This document shows, piece after piece, positions 17,578 to 26,102 of a stretch of DNA of 64,000 nt; the first letter of the stretch is position 1; each line of letters opens with the position of its first letter. This stretch comes from Bryobacterales bacterium (lineage in GTDB: Bacteria > Acidobacteriota > Terriglobia > Bryobacterales > Bryobacteraceae). Made by a program: the position numbers and the translations under genes. The notes beneath the pieces were generated by a model that made no database searches, was not told the origin of the DNA, and worked only from the letters and a program-made list of their open reading frames with translations. The stretch is taken from contig JADJWL010000004.1 in assembly GCA_016716385.1 (NCBI GenBank), positions 1 through 64,000 of the forward strand, written 5' to 3'.

Positions 17578-18894
17578 TTATTCAGTCCGCGTCCTGGCGA
17601 ACCACCGCCGGAGTGCGCCCGGTTCCACGCCGAAGCGGTTGCCGGCGGTGGAGTAAAACAGCGGCTCGATGGGGCCGGAAGTCTGGCTGTCGCAATGTCT
17701 CGCGTGGATCTCGTCGTAGATGCGCAGAGCCTGGGTCATGGCGGAGCGCCATGAGTGGCGCCGGGCAGTCTCAAGCGCCGCCGCGACTCTGCGGGTGCGC
17801 TGGTCCGCATCGGCCAGAATGCTGTGAACGGAGGCGGCGAACGCCGGACCCGCAGGTTCAGAAAGCCAGGCGTTCCCGTCGTTGGCGTACACTATCAACC
17901 CTCCGGAACGCGGGGCGACGAGCGGCAGTTCCGAGGCCATCGCTTCCAGCGGTGCGATCCCGAACGGTTCGCGCGGGTTGGGATGCACGAACGCGTCGCA
18001 GTTGGCGAGCAAGTCCGCCAGGCGGTGCCGCTCCCGGACATACCCGAGGAAATGCACACGGCCGGGGGCGCGGTGCGCGGCATCGGATTCGAGCGCCTCG
18101 CGCTGGTGGCCGTCCCCGGCGATCAGAAGGTGCACACGCGGATCCGGAAGGCGCTCCAGCATATCGATCAGCAGCGGGAGGTTCTTTTCGCGGTCGAGCC
18201 GGCCGGCGTAGAGCAGCAATACCGTGGCGCCGGTGGATGCGACGAGTTCGTTGCGTACTTCCGTGCGACGGCGCGCCGGCGAGAACAGTTCGTCATCGAC
18301 ACCCATCGGACAGTTCCATACGCCTCGTTCCACCTGGTGCCCCCGCGCGGCTTCGCGCAGTTCCGCCGCGGCGTGGCCGGACACCGTCAGATGGTGGTCG
18401 AATTGCGGGAAGTAAATCCATTTCATGTACAGGCGCGCGAACAGACGGCCCGCGGCGCCGGCGGTCAGATATGCCGCGACATTCTCATCCATCCGCTCAC
18501 AGCTCAGTCCCACGACCACCGGGCGGAAGCCGGCCCCTTTGAGCCAGCCCATGCGCAGCAAACCACCCAGGTAGGGCAGTGTGTACTTGTCGCACAGTTC
18601 GACGAGGTCCGGCCGTTCATCGCAGACGATCGTGCGGACCGGGGCGGGGGGCAGCAGGAACTGGCTCGGATAGAGAATGCGGTAGCGCGGGTTGAACGGT
18701 GCGGCCGGCGCGCGCACGTGATAGATCCGGCCCCAGCGGCCGATCTCTTCCACGCGATCCTCGTCCGCCGGAACGACCAGGCGGACTTGGCGTCCATGCT
18801 CATTCGCCGCCTGGAGGAGCGCCTGGTAGTAGGTCCGGATTCCTCCGGAATGGGCATGCCAGGCATTGGTTACGTGCAGGGTTTTGAGACTCAT
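17578..18894 (-). CDS. GT4 glycosyltransferase
   Basis: A 438-residue GT-B glycosyltransferase. Seen: LHVTNAWHAHSGGIRTYY at the N-terminus, LLYAGRLDREKNLPLL in the middle, and VHPNPREPFGIAPLEAMASELP, the donor-site motif with both Glu residues. The start at 18894 (ATG) gives the expected N-terminus and overlaps the upstream membrane-protein stop by four bases; the much longer frame upstream is a shadow of that gene. Inference: acts in assembly of a lipid-linked or surface glycan. Acceptor and sugar unknown. Confidence 0.9.
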   Translation of the reverse strand: MSLKTLHVTNAWHAHSGGIRTYYQALLQAANEHGRQVRLVVPADEDRVEEIGRWGRIYHVRAPAAPFNPRYRILYPSQFLLPPAPVRTIVCDERPDLVELCDKYTLPYLGGLLRMGWLKGAGFRPVVVGLSCERMDENVAAYLTAGAAGRLFARLYMKWIYFPQFDHHLTVSGHAAAELREAARGHQVERGVWNCPMGVDDELFSPARRRTEVRNELVASTGATVLLLYAGRLDREKNLPLLIDMLERLPDPRVHLLIAGDGHQREALESDAAHRAPGRVHFLGYVRERHRLADLLANCDAFVHPNPREPFGIAPLEAMASELPLVAPRSGGLIVYANDGNAWLSEPAGPAFAASVHSILADADQRTRRVAAALETARRHSWRSAMTQALRIYDEIHARHCDSQTSGPIEPLFYSTAGNRFGVEPGALRRWFARTRTE

Positions 18895-19451
18895 TGTGCG
18901 CCGGGACGGGTCGTGAGGATCCTGCGGCAGAGATCGTACAGGAACTTGGGAATCACCCAAAGGAAGCCGCCGATGAGCCTCGGCATCCGCCGCATGTCGC
19001 GGAACAGCGATTCGCCCTCGGCGCCAACGACCATGGCGCCGCGGCGCATGATGTACAGATTGAACAGTGTCGACAGGATGGTGAACGCGACCGATGCGCC
19101 GATGCTGGCGCGCAGATTCGGCGTGCCGCGCAGCCAGTGGATGAGGAACTCGACCGTGTGGGCGATGGCAGGAATCACGACGATCGCCGTCACCGTGGCT
19201 TTCCAGGCGGGCTCCGCGCGCCGGAATGCCTGGGACGCCGCGCCGTAAAACCCGGCGGTAAACGACCGGTAGGTAAACTCGGCGAGCGAGGCGGCGATGG
19301 CCGCGTCGCGCCCGGCGCTCCAATTGGTGGCCAGGAAGATCAGGCCGCGGAACGAGGCGCTAAAGAGAGCGGCCTTCCAGTTCCAGCGCCGGATGAGATG
19401 CTCCCCCGGGTTCCGGATGAGTGACCGCAGTACATCCGACGGAGACTGCAT
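18891..19451 (-). CDS. Membrane protein of unknown function, four or so TM segments
   Basis: A 186-residue protein I cannot assign to a family. Seen: hydrophobic stretches AALFSASFRGLIFLATNW, ATVTAIVVIPAIAHTVEFLI, ASIGASVAFTILSTLFNLYIM and FLWVIPKFLYDLC. It overlaps the glycosyltransferase start by four bases, so it is probably its membrane partner or part of the same pathway. ATG at 19451 is preferred; a TTG at 19490 in the same frame has no better ribosome site. Confidence 0.7.
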   Translation of the reverse strand: MQSPSDVLRSLIRNPGEHLIRRWNWKAALFSASFRGLIFLATNWSAGRDAAIAASLAEFTYRSFTAGFYGAASQAFRRAEPAWKATVTAIVVIPAIAHTVEFLIHWLRGTPNLRASIGASVAFTILSTLFNLYIMRRGAMVVGAEGESLFRDMRRMPRLIGGFLWVIPKFLYDLCRRILTTRPGAQ

Positions 19452-19558
19452 GCCTTCCGCTGATTGTATGCTCTCCGCCGCGCAACTCAAACCACAGTAT
19501 CCCGGGCGAGTCTTCCAGTTTCATGACGACCCGGTGAAGAGTTGGCGACAACGGGGAG

Positions 19559-20770
19559 TTACTTCGGGCCGGACTCGAGTTCGGCCTTGAGCTGGCGGTA
19601 GGCGCCCTCTTCGTAGGTATGCTTCAGCCGCTCCAAACCGTCGCTGCGCGGATCACCTTGGCGCGGACCGCTTTGCTTCAGGCAGCGGCCGAGCATCAGG
19701 GTGGCGTCGGCATCGTCTTCTTCGCGGGCCAGGACCGCACGGAATGCGTCGGCGGCTTCGCTAAACTGCCCGTGCTTCCAGAGGGCATAACCGAGGTTGA
19801 AATGGTAGTCGGGGTCGGTTTCGTCGCCTTCGAGTGCCCGCCGGAAGTTCGCCGCGGCTTCGGGCTGGTTGCTGCGCGACTGGGCAGCGCCCAGGTTATT
19901 GAAGACCTCGTTCAATGGAACCTTCCCTGCCACTTCGGCGAACGCACCGGCCGCGCCGGGGAAGTCGGCGGTGTAATAGAGCGAGAGTCCCAGCAGGAAC
20001 TGCGCCTCGGAGTAGCGGGAATTTCCCGGGTCCACCTTGCGCAGCCACTGAACGGCGTGGCGCCATTCCTCCTGCCTGGCATAGAGGCGGCCGAGCGCGA
20101 AGTTCGCCTGGGAATAGCTTTCGTCGAGGCGCGCGGCCTGAGCGAACAGGCGCAGCTTCTGGTCGTCGGCCGGCGCCAGCAGCCCGCGCACATAGCTTTC
20201 GAGCGCGTCCAGACGGCGCAGCGGATGACGCGCGGCGTATTCTTCCTCGCTCGGAGCGCGGCCCACCCTGCGCAGGGCGCGCCAGGCAAGCTGCCTCTCA
20301 ATCGACGGCAGGTCGGCCAGAGCGCCCAATTCTTCCAGATCCTCACCCGGTTCCATCTCCCGGAGATTCAGCAACTGGCTGCGAATGCGCAGATTCGCCT
20401 CGGTCAGCGGCGTGTCGGCGCTGTCCATGTGGACATCGAAGGTCCCGTAGAAGACGCGCGCGGCGTCGAGGGTTTGCGCAATCTTGATGACGGTCGCCGT
20501 CGTGAGGCGGGCGCCGGGACGGACAGACAGGCGCCGGTAGGCCTCCTCGCGTTCCTCGCGTCCCAACACCAGCAGGCCCTCCGCCGCCAGGGCCTCGCGG
20601 ATCGCCTCGGAGATGCTCTCGCCCACCCAGTCGATGCGGCTGGCGGTTTCCTGCTCGCTCAGATTGAAAAACGGCAGCACGAGAATCGTGTCTGCCGCCA
20701 TCGCAGGCAGGGCCGCGGCAAAGGCAAGGGCCAACCGGCCTGCCGTCACGCTACGCCTCTGGGATCTCAT
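19559..20770 (-). CDS. Exported TPR protein
   Basis: A 403-residue protein: signal peptide (LALAFAAALPAMA), then a domain of about residues 25-130 resembling the FlgO/CsgG-like nucleotide-free fold used by TPR secreted proteins (ILVLPFFNLSE), then at least five tetratricopeptide repeats in the C-terminal half (for example YSQANFALGRLYARQ, NEVFNNLGAAQSRSNQPEAA, PDYHFNLGYALWKHGQFSEAA). Known: TPRs mediate protein interaction. Its start overlaps the kdsC 3' end by 20 bases, so it is co-transcribed with kdsC. Periplasmic scaffolding is an inference. Confidence 0.82.
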   Translation of the reverse strand: MRSQRRSVTAGRLALAFAAALPAMAADTILVLPFFNLSEQETASRIDWVGESISEAIREALAAEGLLVLGREEREEAYRRLSVRPGARLTTATVIKIAQTLDAARVFYGTFDVHMDSADTPLTEANLRIRSQLLNLREMEPGEDLEELGALADLPSIERQLAWRALRRVGRAPSEEEYAARHPLRRLDALESYVRGLLAPADDQKLRLFAQAARLDESYSQANFALGRLYARQEEWRHAVQWLRKVDPGNSRYSEAQFLLGLSLYYTADFPGAAGAFAEVAGKVPLNEVFNNLGAAQSRSNQPEAAANFRRALEGDETDPDYHFNLGYALWKHGQFSEAADAFRAVLAREEDDADATLMLGRCLKQSGPRQGDPRSDGLERLKHTYEEGAYRQLKAELESGPK

Positions 20771-21305
20771 ACTTCCGCTGGATCTCCGGCCACAGCCCGC
20801 GCGCCCGCAGGATCAGCTCGACGACCTCGCGGACGGCGCCGGACCCGCCCGGAGTCTGGGTGACGTAGTGCGCCTCCGCCTTTACTTCGGGCCGCGCATT
20901 GGCCGTGGCGACGGCGAAACCGACGCGGTGCATCACGACAATGTCGGTCAGGTCGTCGCCAATATAGCCCGTCTCTTCCGCAGGCACCCCTGAGTCACCG
21001 AAGATCTCCTCCAGGATCGGGATCTTCTCGATGTGCCCCTGGTAGACGTAGGCCATCCTGGTCTGGCGCGCGCGCTCGGCCGCGGCCGGTGACACGCGGC
21101 CGCTGATCAGGCCTGTCTTGATGCCGTACCACGACAGCCACTGCAACCCGATCCCGTCCTGCGAATCGAAGCCCTTGGTTTCCACCATGTTGCCCTGGGC
21201 GTCCGGGACGTTGTACAGCTTGCCATCCGTAAGGACGCCGTCCACGTCCATCAGCAGCAGCCGGACGCGGGCGGCGCGCTCGAGAATCTGTTCCGAATCA
21301 GCCAA
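20751..21305 (-). CDS. kdsC: 3-deoxy-D-manno-octulosonate 8-phosphate phosphatase (HAD superfamily)
   Basis: A 184-residue HAD phosphatase of KdsC/NeuA-C type. Seen: LLMDVDGVLTDGKL (motif I with both Asp), ISGRVS (motif II), YIGDDLTDIVVM (motif IV), and the short cap-less length. Known: KdsC makes Kdo for the lipopolysaccharide inner core, so the organism probably has Kdo-containing LPS. The start is TTG at 21305, supported by a perfect AGGAGG about nine bases upstream. Confidence 0.9.
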   Translation of the reverse strand: MADSEQILERAARVRLLLMDVDGVLTDGKLYNVPDAQGNMVETKGFDSQDGIGLQWLSWYGIKTGLISGRVSPAAAERARQTRMAYVYQGHIEKIPILEEIFGDSGVPAEETGYIGDDLTDIVVMHRVGFAVATANARPEVKAEAHYVTQTPGGSGAVREVVELILRARGLWPEIQRKYEIPEA

Positions 21306-21323
21306 TCGAATCTTCCTCCTAGA

Positions 21324-22364
21324 CTATTGTGCGGGACTCACGATCATCTTGCCGACGCCGTCGTCGTAGCGCTCCACAATCGAAAAGGCCTCGGCGATGG
21401 CGTCGAGCGGCCGGCTGTGGGTCAACAGTGGCGCGAACAGGCGCGGCCGCTCGGCCAGCAGCGCGTGCGCGCGTCCGCCCTCATGGTTCGAGCGGCGCAC
21501 CTGGTACAGCGCCAGTTCCTTGCGCCGCCAGGGGTGAAAAGGCACCGCCAGGTCGATTTCAGAAGGGATACCTGTATAAACCACCCGACCCGAACTGCGC
21601 GTCGCCAGAATGGCTTCGGCGTGTGTGTCCCCCTTCGCCGCGCAATCGACTGCGAGATCCACGCCGCGTCCGCCGGTTTCCCGCAACACCGTCTCGGCGA
21701 CGGACATCCCTGTGGGATCGAGGACGGCGTCGGCTCCCATCGTGGCAGCCAGGGCGCGGCGGTGCGCCAGCGGTTCACTGACCCAGACGCGGCGCGCGCC
21801 GCCCAGCTTCAGGACGGCCATGGTGAGCAGTCCGATGGGCCCGGCGCCGAGTACGAGCGCCGTCTCACCCGCCTGTGGCCTGGCGAAGACCATCGAATGG
21901 AGCGCTACTGCCAGCGGCTCGGCGAGCGTTCCCTCGGCGAAACTCAGGTGGGGCGCCAACGGCAGCAGGTTCGCGGCCGGCAGGTTCAGGCGGTCGCGAA
22001 AGAATCCTGGCGTCTCCGGCTGGCTCAAGAAGCGCAGGTTCGTGCAGACGTTATGGTGGCCGGAGAGGCAGAACTCGCAGTGGTAGCAATAAATGGCCGG
22101 TTCGAGCACCGCGCGGTCGCCCCGCGACCAGCCCGTCACGCCGGCGCCGACCGCTTCCACCACGCCCGCCGGTTCGTGGCCGAGCACCATGGGATACCGA
22201 GCCGGCGTGTCCCCGACGGCGCCTTCGAGGTACGAGTGCATGTCCGAGCCGCACACTCCCACCGCCTCGACCCGTACCTGCACCTCGCCCGGCGCGGGTG
22301 GCGGCAGTTCGGCTTCCGTCAACCGGAGCTGCCGCAGCCCCACGAGTTCCGCGACCCGAATCAT
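21324..22364 (-). CDS. Zinc-dependent medium-chain alcohol dehydrogenase (sorbitol/threonine DH-like)
   Basis: A 346-residue MDR protein. Seen: GVCGSDMHSYLEG with the catalytic zinc Cys, GHEPAGVVEAVG with the zinc His-Glu, four structural-zinc cysteines compressed into CYHCEFCLSGHHNVC, and ALVLGAGPIGLL as the NAD(P) Rossmann loop. Known: this branch oxidises polyols or threonine. The substrate cannot be set from sequence. The IMPase-family gene ends seven bases before its start, so both are in one transcript and may act on a phosphorylated polyol then the free polyol (inference). Confidence 0.9.
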   Translation of the reverse strand: MIRVAELVGLRQLRLTEAELPPPAPGEVQVRVEAVGVCGSDMHSYLEGAVGDTPARYPMVLGHEPAGVVEAVGAGVTGWSRGDRAVLEPAIYCYHCEFCLSGHHNVCTNLRFLSQPETPGFFRDRLNLPAANLLPLAPHLSFAEGTLAEPLAVALHSMVFARPQAGETALVLGAGPIGLLTMAVLKLGGARRVWVSEPLAHRRALAATMGADAVLDPTGMSVAETVLRETGGRGVDLAVDCAAKGDTHAEAILATRSSGRVVYTGIPSEIDLAVPFHPWRRKELALYQVRRSNHEGGRAHALLAERPRLFAPLLTHSRPLDAIAEAFSIVERYDDGVGKMIVSPAQ

Positions 22365-22371
22365 GAAGCCC

Positions 22372-23136
22372 TCAGTATAGCCGGATGAGGCGGCGCGCCT
22401 CGGTTTCGAGCAGCGGCGTCACCGCGACGCAGTTGCCGCCGTGGATGCTCGCCGCGCCGTCGAAATTGAACCAGCGGCCGCCCGCTTCCTCGATGATGAT
22501 CTTGAGCGGCGCGAAATCCCATGCCTTGCCTGCCGGCTCGATCCAGACGTCGGCCTGACCCCGGGCCAGCAGCATCGCGTCGAGACAGCCCCCCATGCTG
22601 CGCACCGACCAGTACCGGTCGAGAGACCGCAGGAGATCCAGGGCAAACGGGTATTCGAGCAACGTGTTGATTCCGTTGACGCAGATGACGGCTTGCTGCG
22701 GCGAGGCGATGCTCGACACGCGGATCGGCTCGCCATTGCAGAACGCTCCGCCCCCCTTCCGTGCCGTGTACAGCTCATCGAGCGCCGGCAGGTAGACCGC
22801 GCCCGCCACGACTTCCCCGGCCTCCTCCAGGCCGATCAGCACGCCCCACGCGCGGTTGCCCCGGAGGAAGTCGCGCGTGCCGTCGATCGGGTCGATGATC
22901 CAGCGGCGGCCGCTCGATCCCGGCTTCGAAGCCCCTTCTTCGCCGAGCAGACCATCCTGTGGATAGGCCTCCTCGAGCCACTCCACGATGGCCCGCTCTG
23001 CCGCCTGATCCGCGATGGTGACCGGGGAGGCGTCCGCTTTGGTCTGTGCCTCAAGACCGGTCCTCCAGTACTGTAAGGCAATCTCCCCAGCACGGCGAAC
23101 TATCGTACTAGCACTGTCAAGTTCCTGATGGTACAA
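22372..23136 (-). CDS. Inositol monophosphatase family (histidinol-phosphatase HisN-like)
   Basis: A 254-residue magnesium/lithium-sensitive phosphatase fold. Seen: LLGEEGA (Glu of the metal site), WIIDPIDGTRDFLRG (central DPxDGT motif), and KAWDFAPLKIIIEEAGG (WDxAP motif). DPIDGTRDF and the length match the HisN/'histidinol-phosphatase' branch more than SuhB. The start is TTG at 23136; no ATG or GTG fits and the ribosome site is weak, so the first residues are uncertain. Confidence 0.88.
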   Translation of the reverse strand: MYHQELDSASTIVRRAGEIALQYWRTGLEAQTKADASPVTIADQAAERAIVEWLEEAYPQDGLLGEEGASKPGSSGRRWIIDPIDGTRDFLRGNRAWGVLIGLEEAGEVVAGAVYLPALDELYTARKGGGAFCNGEPIRVSSIASPQQAVICVNGINTLLEYPFALDLLRSLDRYWSVRSMGGCLDAMLLARGQADVWIEPAGKAWDFAPLKIIIEEAGGRWFNFDGAASIHGGNCVAVTPLLETEARRLIRLY

Positions 23137-23265
23137 AGGTTATCCCCATTGGTAAGGTTTAAGGCCGATTGTGGCACTGGCTCGCGCATCCTACACTGAG
23201 ATTGACCGGTAACAGGTGGCAACGCTCAAGCAGGTGTGGCGCTGGTCACGCCACGGGATCCGTTT

Positions 23266-23538
23266 ATGAACCGCTGCATCGATTGTAATTCGCTCATGAC
23301 GAAAGACGAAGTGATTTGCAACGAATGCGGCAGCCACATTCCCACGACCAAACGGGATGCGGCGGGCATGTTCGCGAGCCTCGTGACCCTCGCGTTCTGG
23401 ATTTCTCTCGCTTTCATGATCGCAGCAGCGTTCATGCCGAACGGACCGAAGCTATCCGTCTGCTTCCTCATCACTGGCGCGCTCTCCTTCCTGATGCGCA
23501 CCATGAACGACCGCGACCAGAGCGTCCGCAAACGTTAA
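23266..23538 (+). CDS. Small zinc-ribbon membrane protein
   Basis: A 90-residue protein: a four-cysteine zinc ribbon at the N-terminus (CIDC then CNEC, residues 4-22) followed by two hydrophobic segments (SLVTLAFWISLAFMIAAAF and LSVCFLITGALSFLM). No family name can be given. ATG at 23266 starts exactly at the ribbon; a GTG at 23236 would add ten residues. The stop overlaps the convergent flavin reductase stop by four bases. Confidence 0.7.
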   Translation: MNRCIDCNSLMTKDEVICNECGSHIPTTKRDAAGMFASLVTLAFWISLAFMIAAAFMPNGPKLSVCFLITGALSFLMRTMNDRDQSVRKR

Positions 23539-24026
23539 CTCTCCATTCGCAGTGTCTGGTACCCGCTGTTGAAGTACAAGAGCGGAGTTCCGTCCGACCA
23601 AGCCGCCGTGCGGACCGCCGCCAGCACCACGGCGTGGTCACCCGCCTCGACGACCCGCTCCACGGTCGCCTCGATCGTCGCCAGAACGTCCGGAAGCAGC
23701 GGTGCTCCGGTCTCGCCCGGATACCAATTGACCTGCCCGAAGCGGTCCTCACCGGGCCGGGAGAACCGGTCCGACAGATCGCGCTGGCTCTCGCGCAGAA
23801 CGTTGATCCCAAGCGCAGTCCCCGAGGTCAGGTAGCGCAACAGACGGGTGCGGAGGTCAATGCAGACCAAGACCAGAGGCGGGTCCAGCGATACGGACGT
23901 GAACGAATTCGCCGTCATCCCGTGCGGCGCGCCGCCACCGTCCCGCGCGGTGATGACGGTTACGCCGGTGGCAAACTTGCCGCACGCGCGGCGGAACTGC
24001 TGCTGCTGGATTCGAGCCTGAGTCAT
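23535..24026 (-). CDS. Flavin reductase-like FMN-binding protein
   Basis: A 163-residue split-barrel protein of the flavin reductase-like family (HpaC/NtaB type). Seen: FATGVTVITARD, HGMTANSFTSVSLDPPLVLVCID (the FMN-binding loop), and an acidic/His C-terminal part (GDHAVVLAAV). Known: such proteins use NAD(P)H to supply reduced flavin to a partner monooxygenase. No monooxygenase gene is adjacent. ATG 24026 is preferred over an upstream frame that would run into the HU promoter. Confidence 0.87.
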   Translation of the reverse strand: MTQARIQQQQFRRACGKFATGVTVITARDGGGAPHGMTANSFTSVSLDPPLVLVCIDLRTRLLRYLTSGTALGINVLRESQRDLSDRFSRPGEDRFGQVNWYPGETGAPLLPDVLATIEATVERVVEAGDHAVVLAAVRTAAWSDGTPLLYFNSGYQTLRMES

Positions 24027-24035
24027 GCACCGCCC

Positions 24036-24065
24036 TTGACAATGCGATAAATCCAATCTTATCAT
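24036..24065 (+). promoter_or_regulatory. Sigma-70 promoter for the HU gene
   Basis: TTGACA at 24036-24041 (perfect -35) and TATCAT at 24060-24065 (one mismatch to TATAAT), 18 bases apart. Expected transcription start is near 24072, giving a leader of about 55 bases before the TTG start at 24128. It is the best vegetative promoter in the window and fits the abundant expression expected of a nucleoid protein. Confidence 0.72.
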
Positions 24066-24127
24066 GATGTTGAACAGAAGCGCCGAGGAGGCATCCGCGC
24101 GGGATGCGGTGCCGTGAGGAGTCAGCC

Positions 24128-24397
24128 TTGATCAAGCTCGATATCATCAACGAAGTCGTCAACAAGACGGGCATCACCAAGACCAAAGCGGAAATGGCGG
24201 TCGAAACGGTGTTCGACAGTATGAAGCGCGCGCTCGAGCAGGGCGATCGCATTGAACTGCGCGGGTTTGGCGTCTTCAACGTGAAGCCGCGGAAGACGGG
24301 CATCGGGCGCAACCCGCGGACGGGCGCGGAGGTCTCGATCCCTCCCGGCAAAGCCGTCCGGTTCAAGCCGGGCAAAGAACTGCAGTCGTTGCAGTAG
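24128..24397 (+). CDS. HU/IHF-family DNA-binding protein
   Basis: An 89-residue HU-type nucleoid protein. Seen: IKLDIINEVVNKTGI at the N-terminus, RGFGVFNVKPRK, and the arm GRNPRTGAEVSIPPGKAV, which intercalates DNA. The start is taken as TTG at 24128: AGGAG lies seven bases upstream and the product then begins MIKLDIINEV, as HU proteins do; ATG at 24104 would add eight unusual residues. Known: dimeric, bends DNA. IHF versus HU cannot be separated with confidence. Confidence 0.93.
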   Translation: MIKLDIINEVVNKTGITKTKAEMAVETVFDSMKRALEQGDRIELRGFGVFNVKPRKTGIGRNPRTGAEVSIPPGKAVRFKPGKELQSLQ

Positions 24398-24410
24398 CCA
24401 AATCCCAGCC

Positions 24411-25358
24411 GTGAATCCGGAACCAGGGCCCGTCTGGCTGTGGGGCACGCCCCGCCCCCGTGCCGCCAAACTCGTGCTGCACGCGGCCCTGCTGGCGGCG
24501 ACTCTGCTCACCACGACGCTCGTCGGGGCGCGGATGCAGGCGGATTTTGATCGCGGATTGCCCCTTCTGAGCCTGGACGACGTGTGGCGCGCATTCGCCT
24601 CTCCGCCCCCGTTTCCCGACCTTCTCCTCGGTTTGCCGTTTTCTCTCACGCTGCTGGCGATCCTGCTGGCTCACGAGATGGGTCACTACCTTGCCTGCGC
24701 CCGCTACCGCCTCGACGCCAGTCTGCCCTACTTCATTCCGGCGCCTGTGCTGATCGGGACCTTCGGCGCGTTCATCCGCATTCGCGCGCCTCTCTATTCA
24801 CGCCGGCAATTGTTCGATGTCGCGGTCGCCGGGCCGGTGGCGGGCTTCGTGTTCCTGCTGCCGGCTCTGGCCATCGGACTGGCGTGGTCGAAGGTGCTCC
24901 CGGGCGTGGTGGCTGAGGGAGCCTTGCGGTTTGGCGTCCCGCCCCTGCTGCGCCTGTTCGAAGCCGGCGTGTTTCCCGGTGTGCCTGCCGACGACATCCT
25001 CCTCCATCCGATGGCCCGCGCGGCCGCCATCGGCATGCTGGCCACCGCGTGGAACCTCCTGCCGATCGGCCAGTTGGACGGTGGGCACCTGCTGTATGCG
25101 CTCTTTGGCCGGGTACACCAGAAGCTTTCTCTGGCATTTCTTCTGGCCCTGGTCCTGCTCGGCGTCCTATTCTGGAAAGGGTGGCTGCTGTGGGCGGCGC
25201 TGCTGTTCTTCTTGCGGCGGCATCCACCGATTCACGATGATGCGCCTCTCGGGCCGGCCCGCTGGAAGTTGGGCGGCCTGGCCGCCGCAATGTTTGTCCT
25301 CTGTTTCACTGCAACTCCGATTGAAGAACTCGCTACTCTTTCCACATTGGGCGAATGA
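24411..25358 (+). CDS. Site-2-type intramembrane metalloprotease (M50)
   Basis: A 315-residue polytopic protein. Seen: HEMGH zinc motif in LLAHEMGHYLACARY near residue 88 and the distal zinc Asp in IGQLDGGHLLYAL near 222. FGAFIRIRAPLYSRRQLFD links them, as in the EGY1/S2P branch. Known: S2P proteases cut membrane-spanning regulators or process transporters. GTG at 24411 is 13 bases after the HU stop. The 3' end overlaps the next gene's ATG by four bases. Confidence 0.9.
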   Translation: MNPEPGPVWLWGTPRPRAAKLVLHAALLAATLLTTTLVGARMQADFDRGLPLLSLDDVWRAFASPPPFPDLLLGLPFSLTLLAILLAHEMGHYLACARYRLDASLPYFIPAPVLIGTFGAFIRIRAPLYSRRQLFDVAVAGPVAGFVFLLPALAIGLAWSKVLPGVVAEGALRFGVPPLLRLFEAGVFPGVPADDILLHPMARAAAIGMLATAWNLLPIGQLDGGHLLYALFGRVHQKLSLAFLLALVLLGVLFWKGWLLWAALLFFLRRHPPIHDDAPLGPARWKLGGLAAAMFVLCFTATPIEELATLSTLGE

Positions 25359-26098
25359 AAATTACAGCCACCATCATCGCGTTCAACGAGGAGAGAAACA
25401 TCGCTCGGGCCATCGAGAGCTTGCGGTGCTGTGACGAGATCGTAGTCGTGGATAGCGGGTCGGCCGACCGGACGGTGGAAGTGGCCACCCAGCTCGGCGC
25501 CCGCGTTGTCGAAAGCGTGTGGCCGGGATACGCCAATCAGAAGAACCGTGCGGCCGAGTGCGCCGCGAACGACTGGATCCTGTCGCTCGACGCCGACGAA
25601 GCGTTGAGCGAAAGCCTCGAAGGCGAGATCTGGACCCTCAAGAAGACCGGGCCCGAGTACGATGCCTACACGATGCCGCGGATGGCGCAGTACCTGGGGC
25701 GCTGGATCCTGCACAGCGGCTGGTATCCCGACCGAAAGATCCGCCTGTACGACCGGCGCAAGGCGCGCTGGGAAGGGGACTACGTCCACGAGAGCGTCCG
25801 TGTGGACGGGCGCGTCGGCGAACTCGACTCCAACCTGCTGCACTTCACGTGCGACTCGCTGTCCGAGCATCTGAAAACACTGGACCGCTATACGACGCTC
25901 GCGGCTGAAGAAATCGTGGCGCGCGGCGCGATGCCCCCGATTCACCGGCTGGTGCTCGATCCGCCCTGGACCTTTCTGCGTACCTACTTCCTCCAGCGCG
26001 GATTCCTCGACGGCGTCGAGGGCCTGGCCATTGCGTACATGGCGGCCTTCTATACGTTTCTGAAGTACGCCAAAGCGCGTATGATGGGCGGAACCTGA
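25355..26098 (+). CDS. GT2 glycosyltransferase, WaaE/KdtX-like
   Basis: A 247-residue GT-A fold enzyme. Seen: TATIIAFNEERNIARAI at the N-terminus, EIVVVDSGSADRTVEVA, and ILSLDADEALSE carrying the DxD motif. Length and motifs match the WaaE/KdtX beta-1,4-glucosyltransferase branch that decorates the LPS inner core. It overlaps the S2P gene by four bases and is followed four bases later by a GT4 gene. Inference: LPS core decoration, consistent with the presence of kdsC. Confidence 0.9.
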   Translation: MKITATIIAFNEERNIARAIESLRCCDEIVVVDSGSADRTVEVATQLGARVVESVWPGYANQKNRAAECAANDWILSLDADEALSESLEGEIWTLKKTGPEYDAYTMPRMAQYLGRWILHSGWYPDRKIRLYDRRKARWEGDYVHESVRVDGRVGELDSNLLHFTCDSLSEHLKTLDRYTTLAAEEIVARGAMPPIHRLVLDPPWTFLRTYFLQRGFLDGVEGLAIAYMAAFYTFLKYAKARMMGGT

Positions 26099-26102
26099 CA
26101 CC

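Noticed and set aside
23172..23190. TGGCAC followed by GC, resembling a sigma-54 promoter
   Set aside because: The GG-GC distance is nine bases instead of ten and the -12 element is not TTGC.
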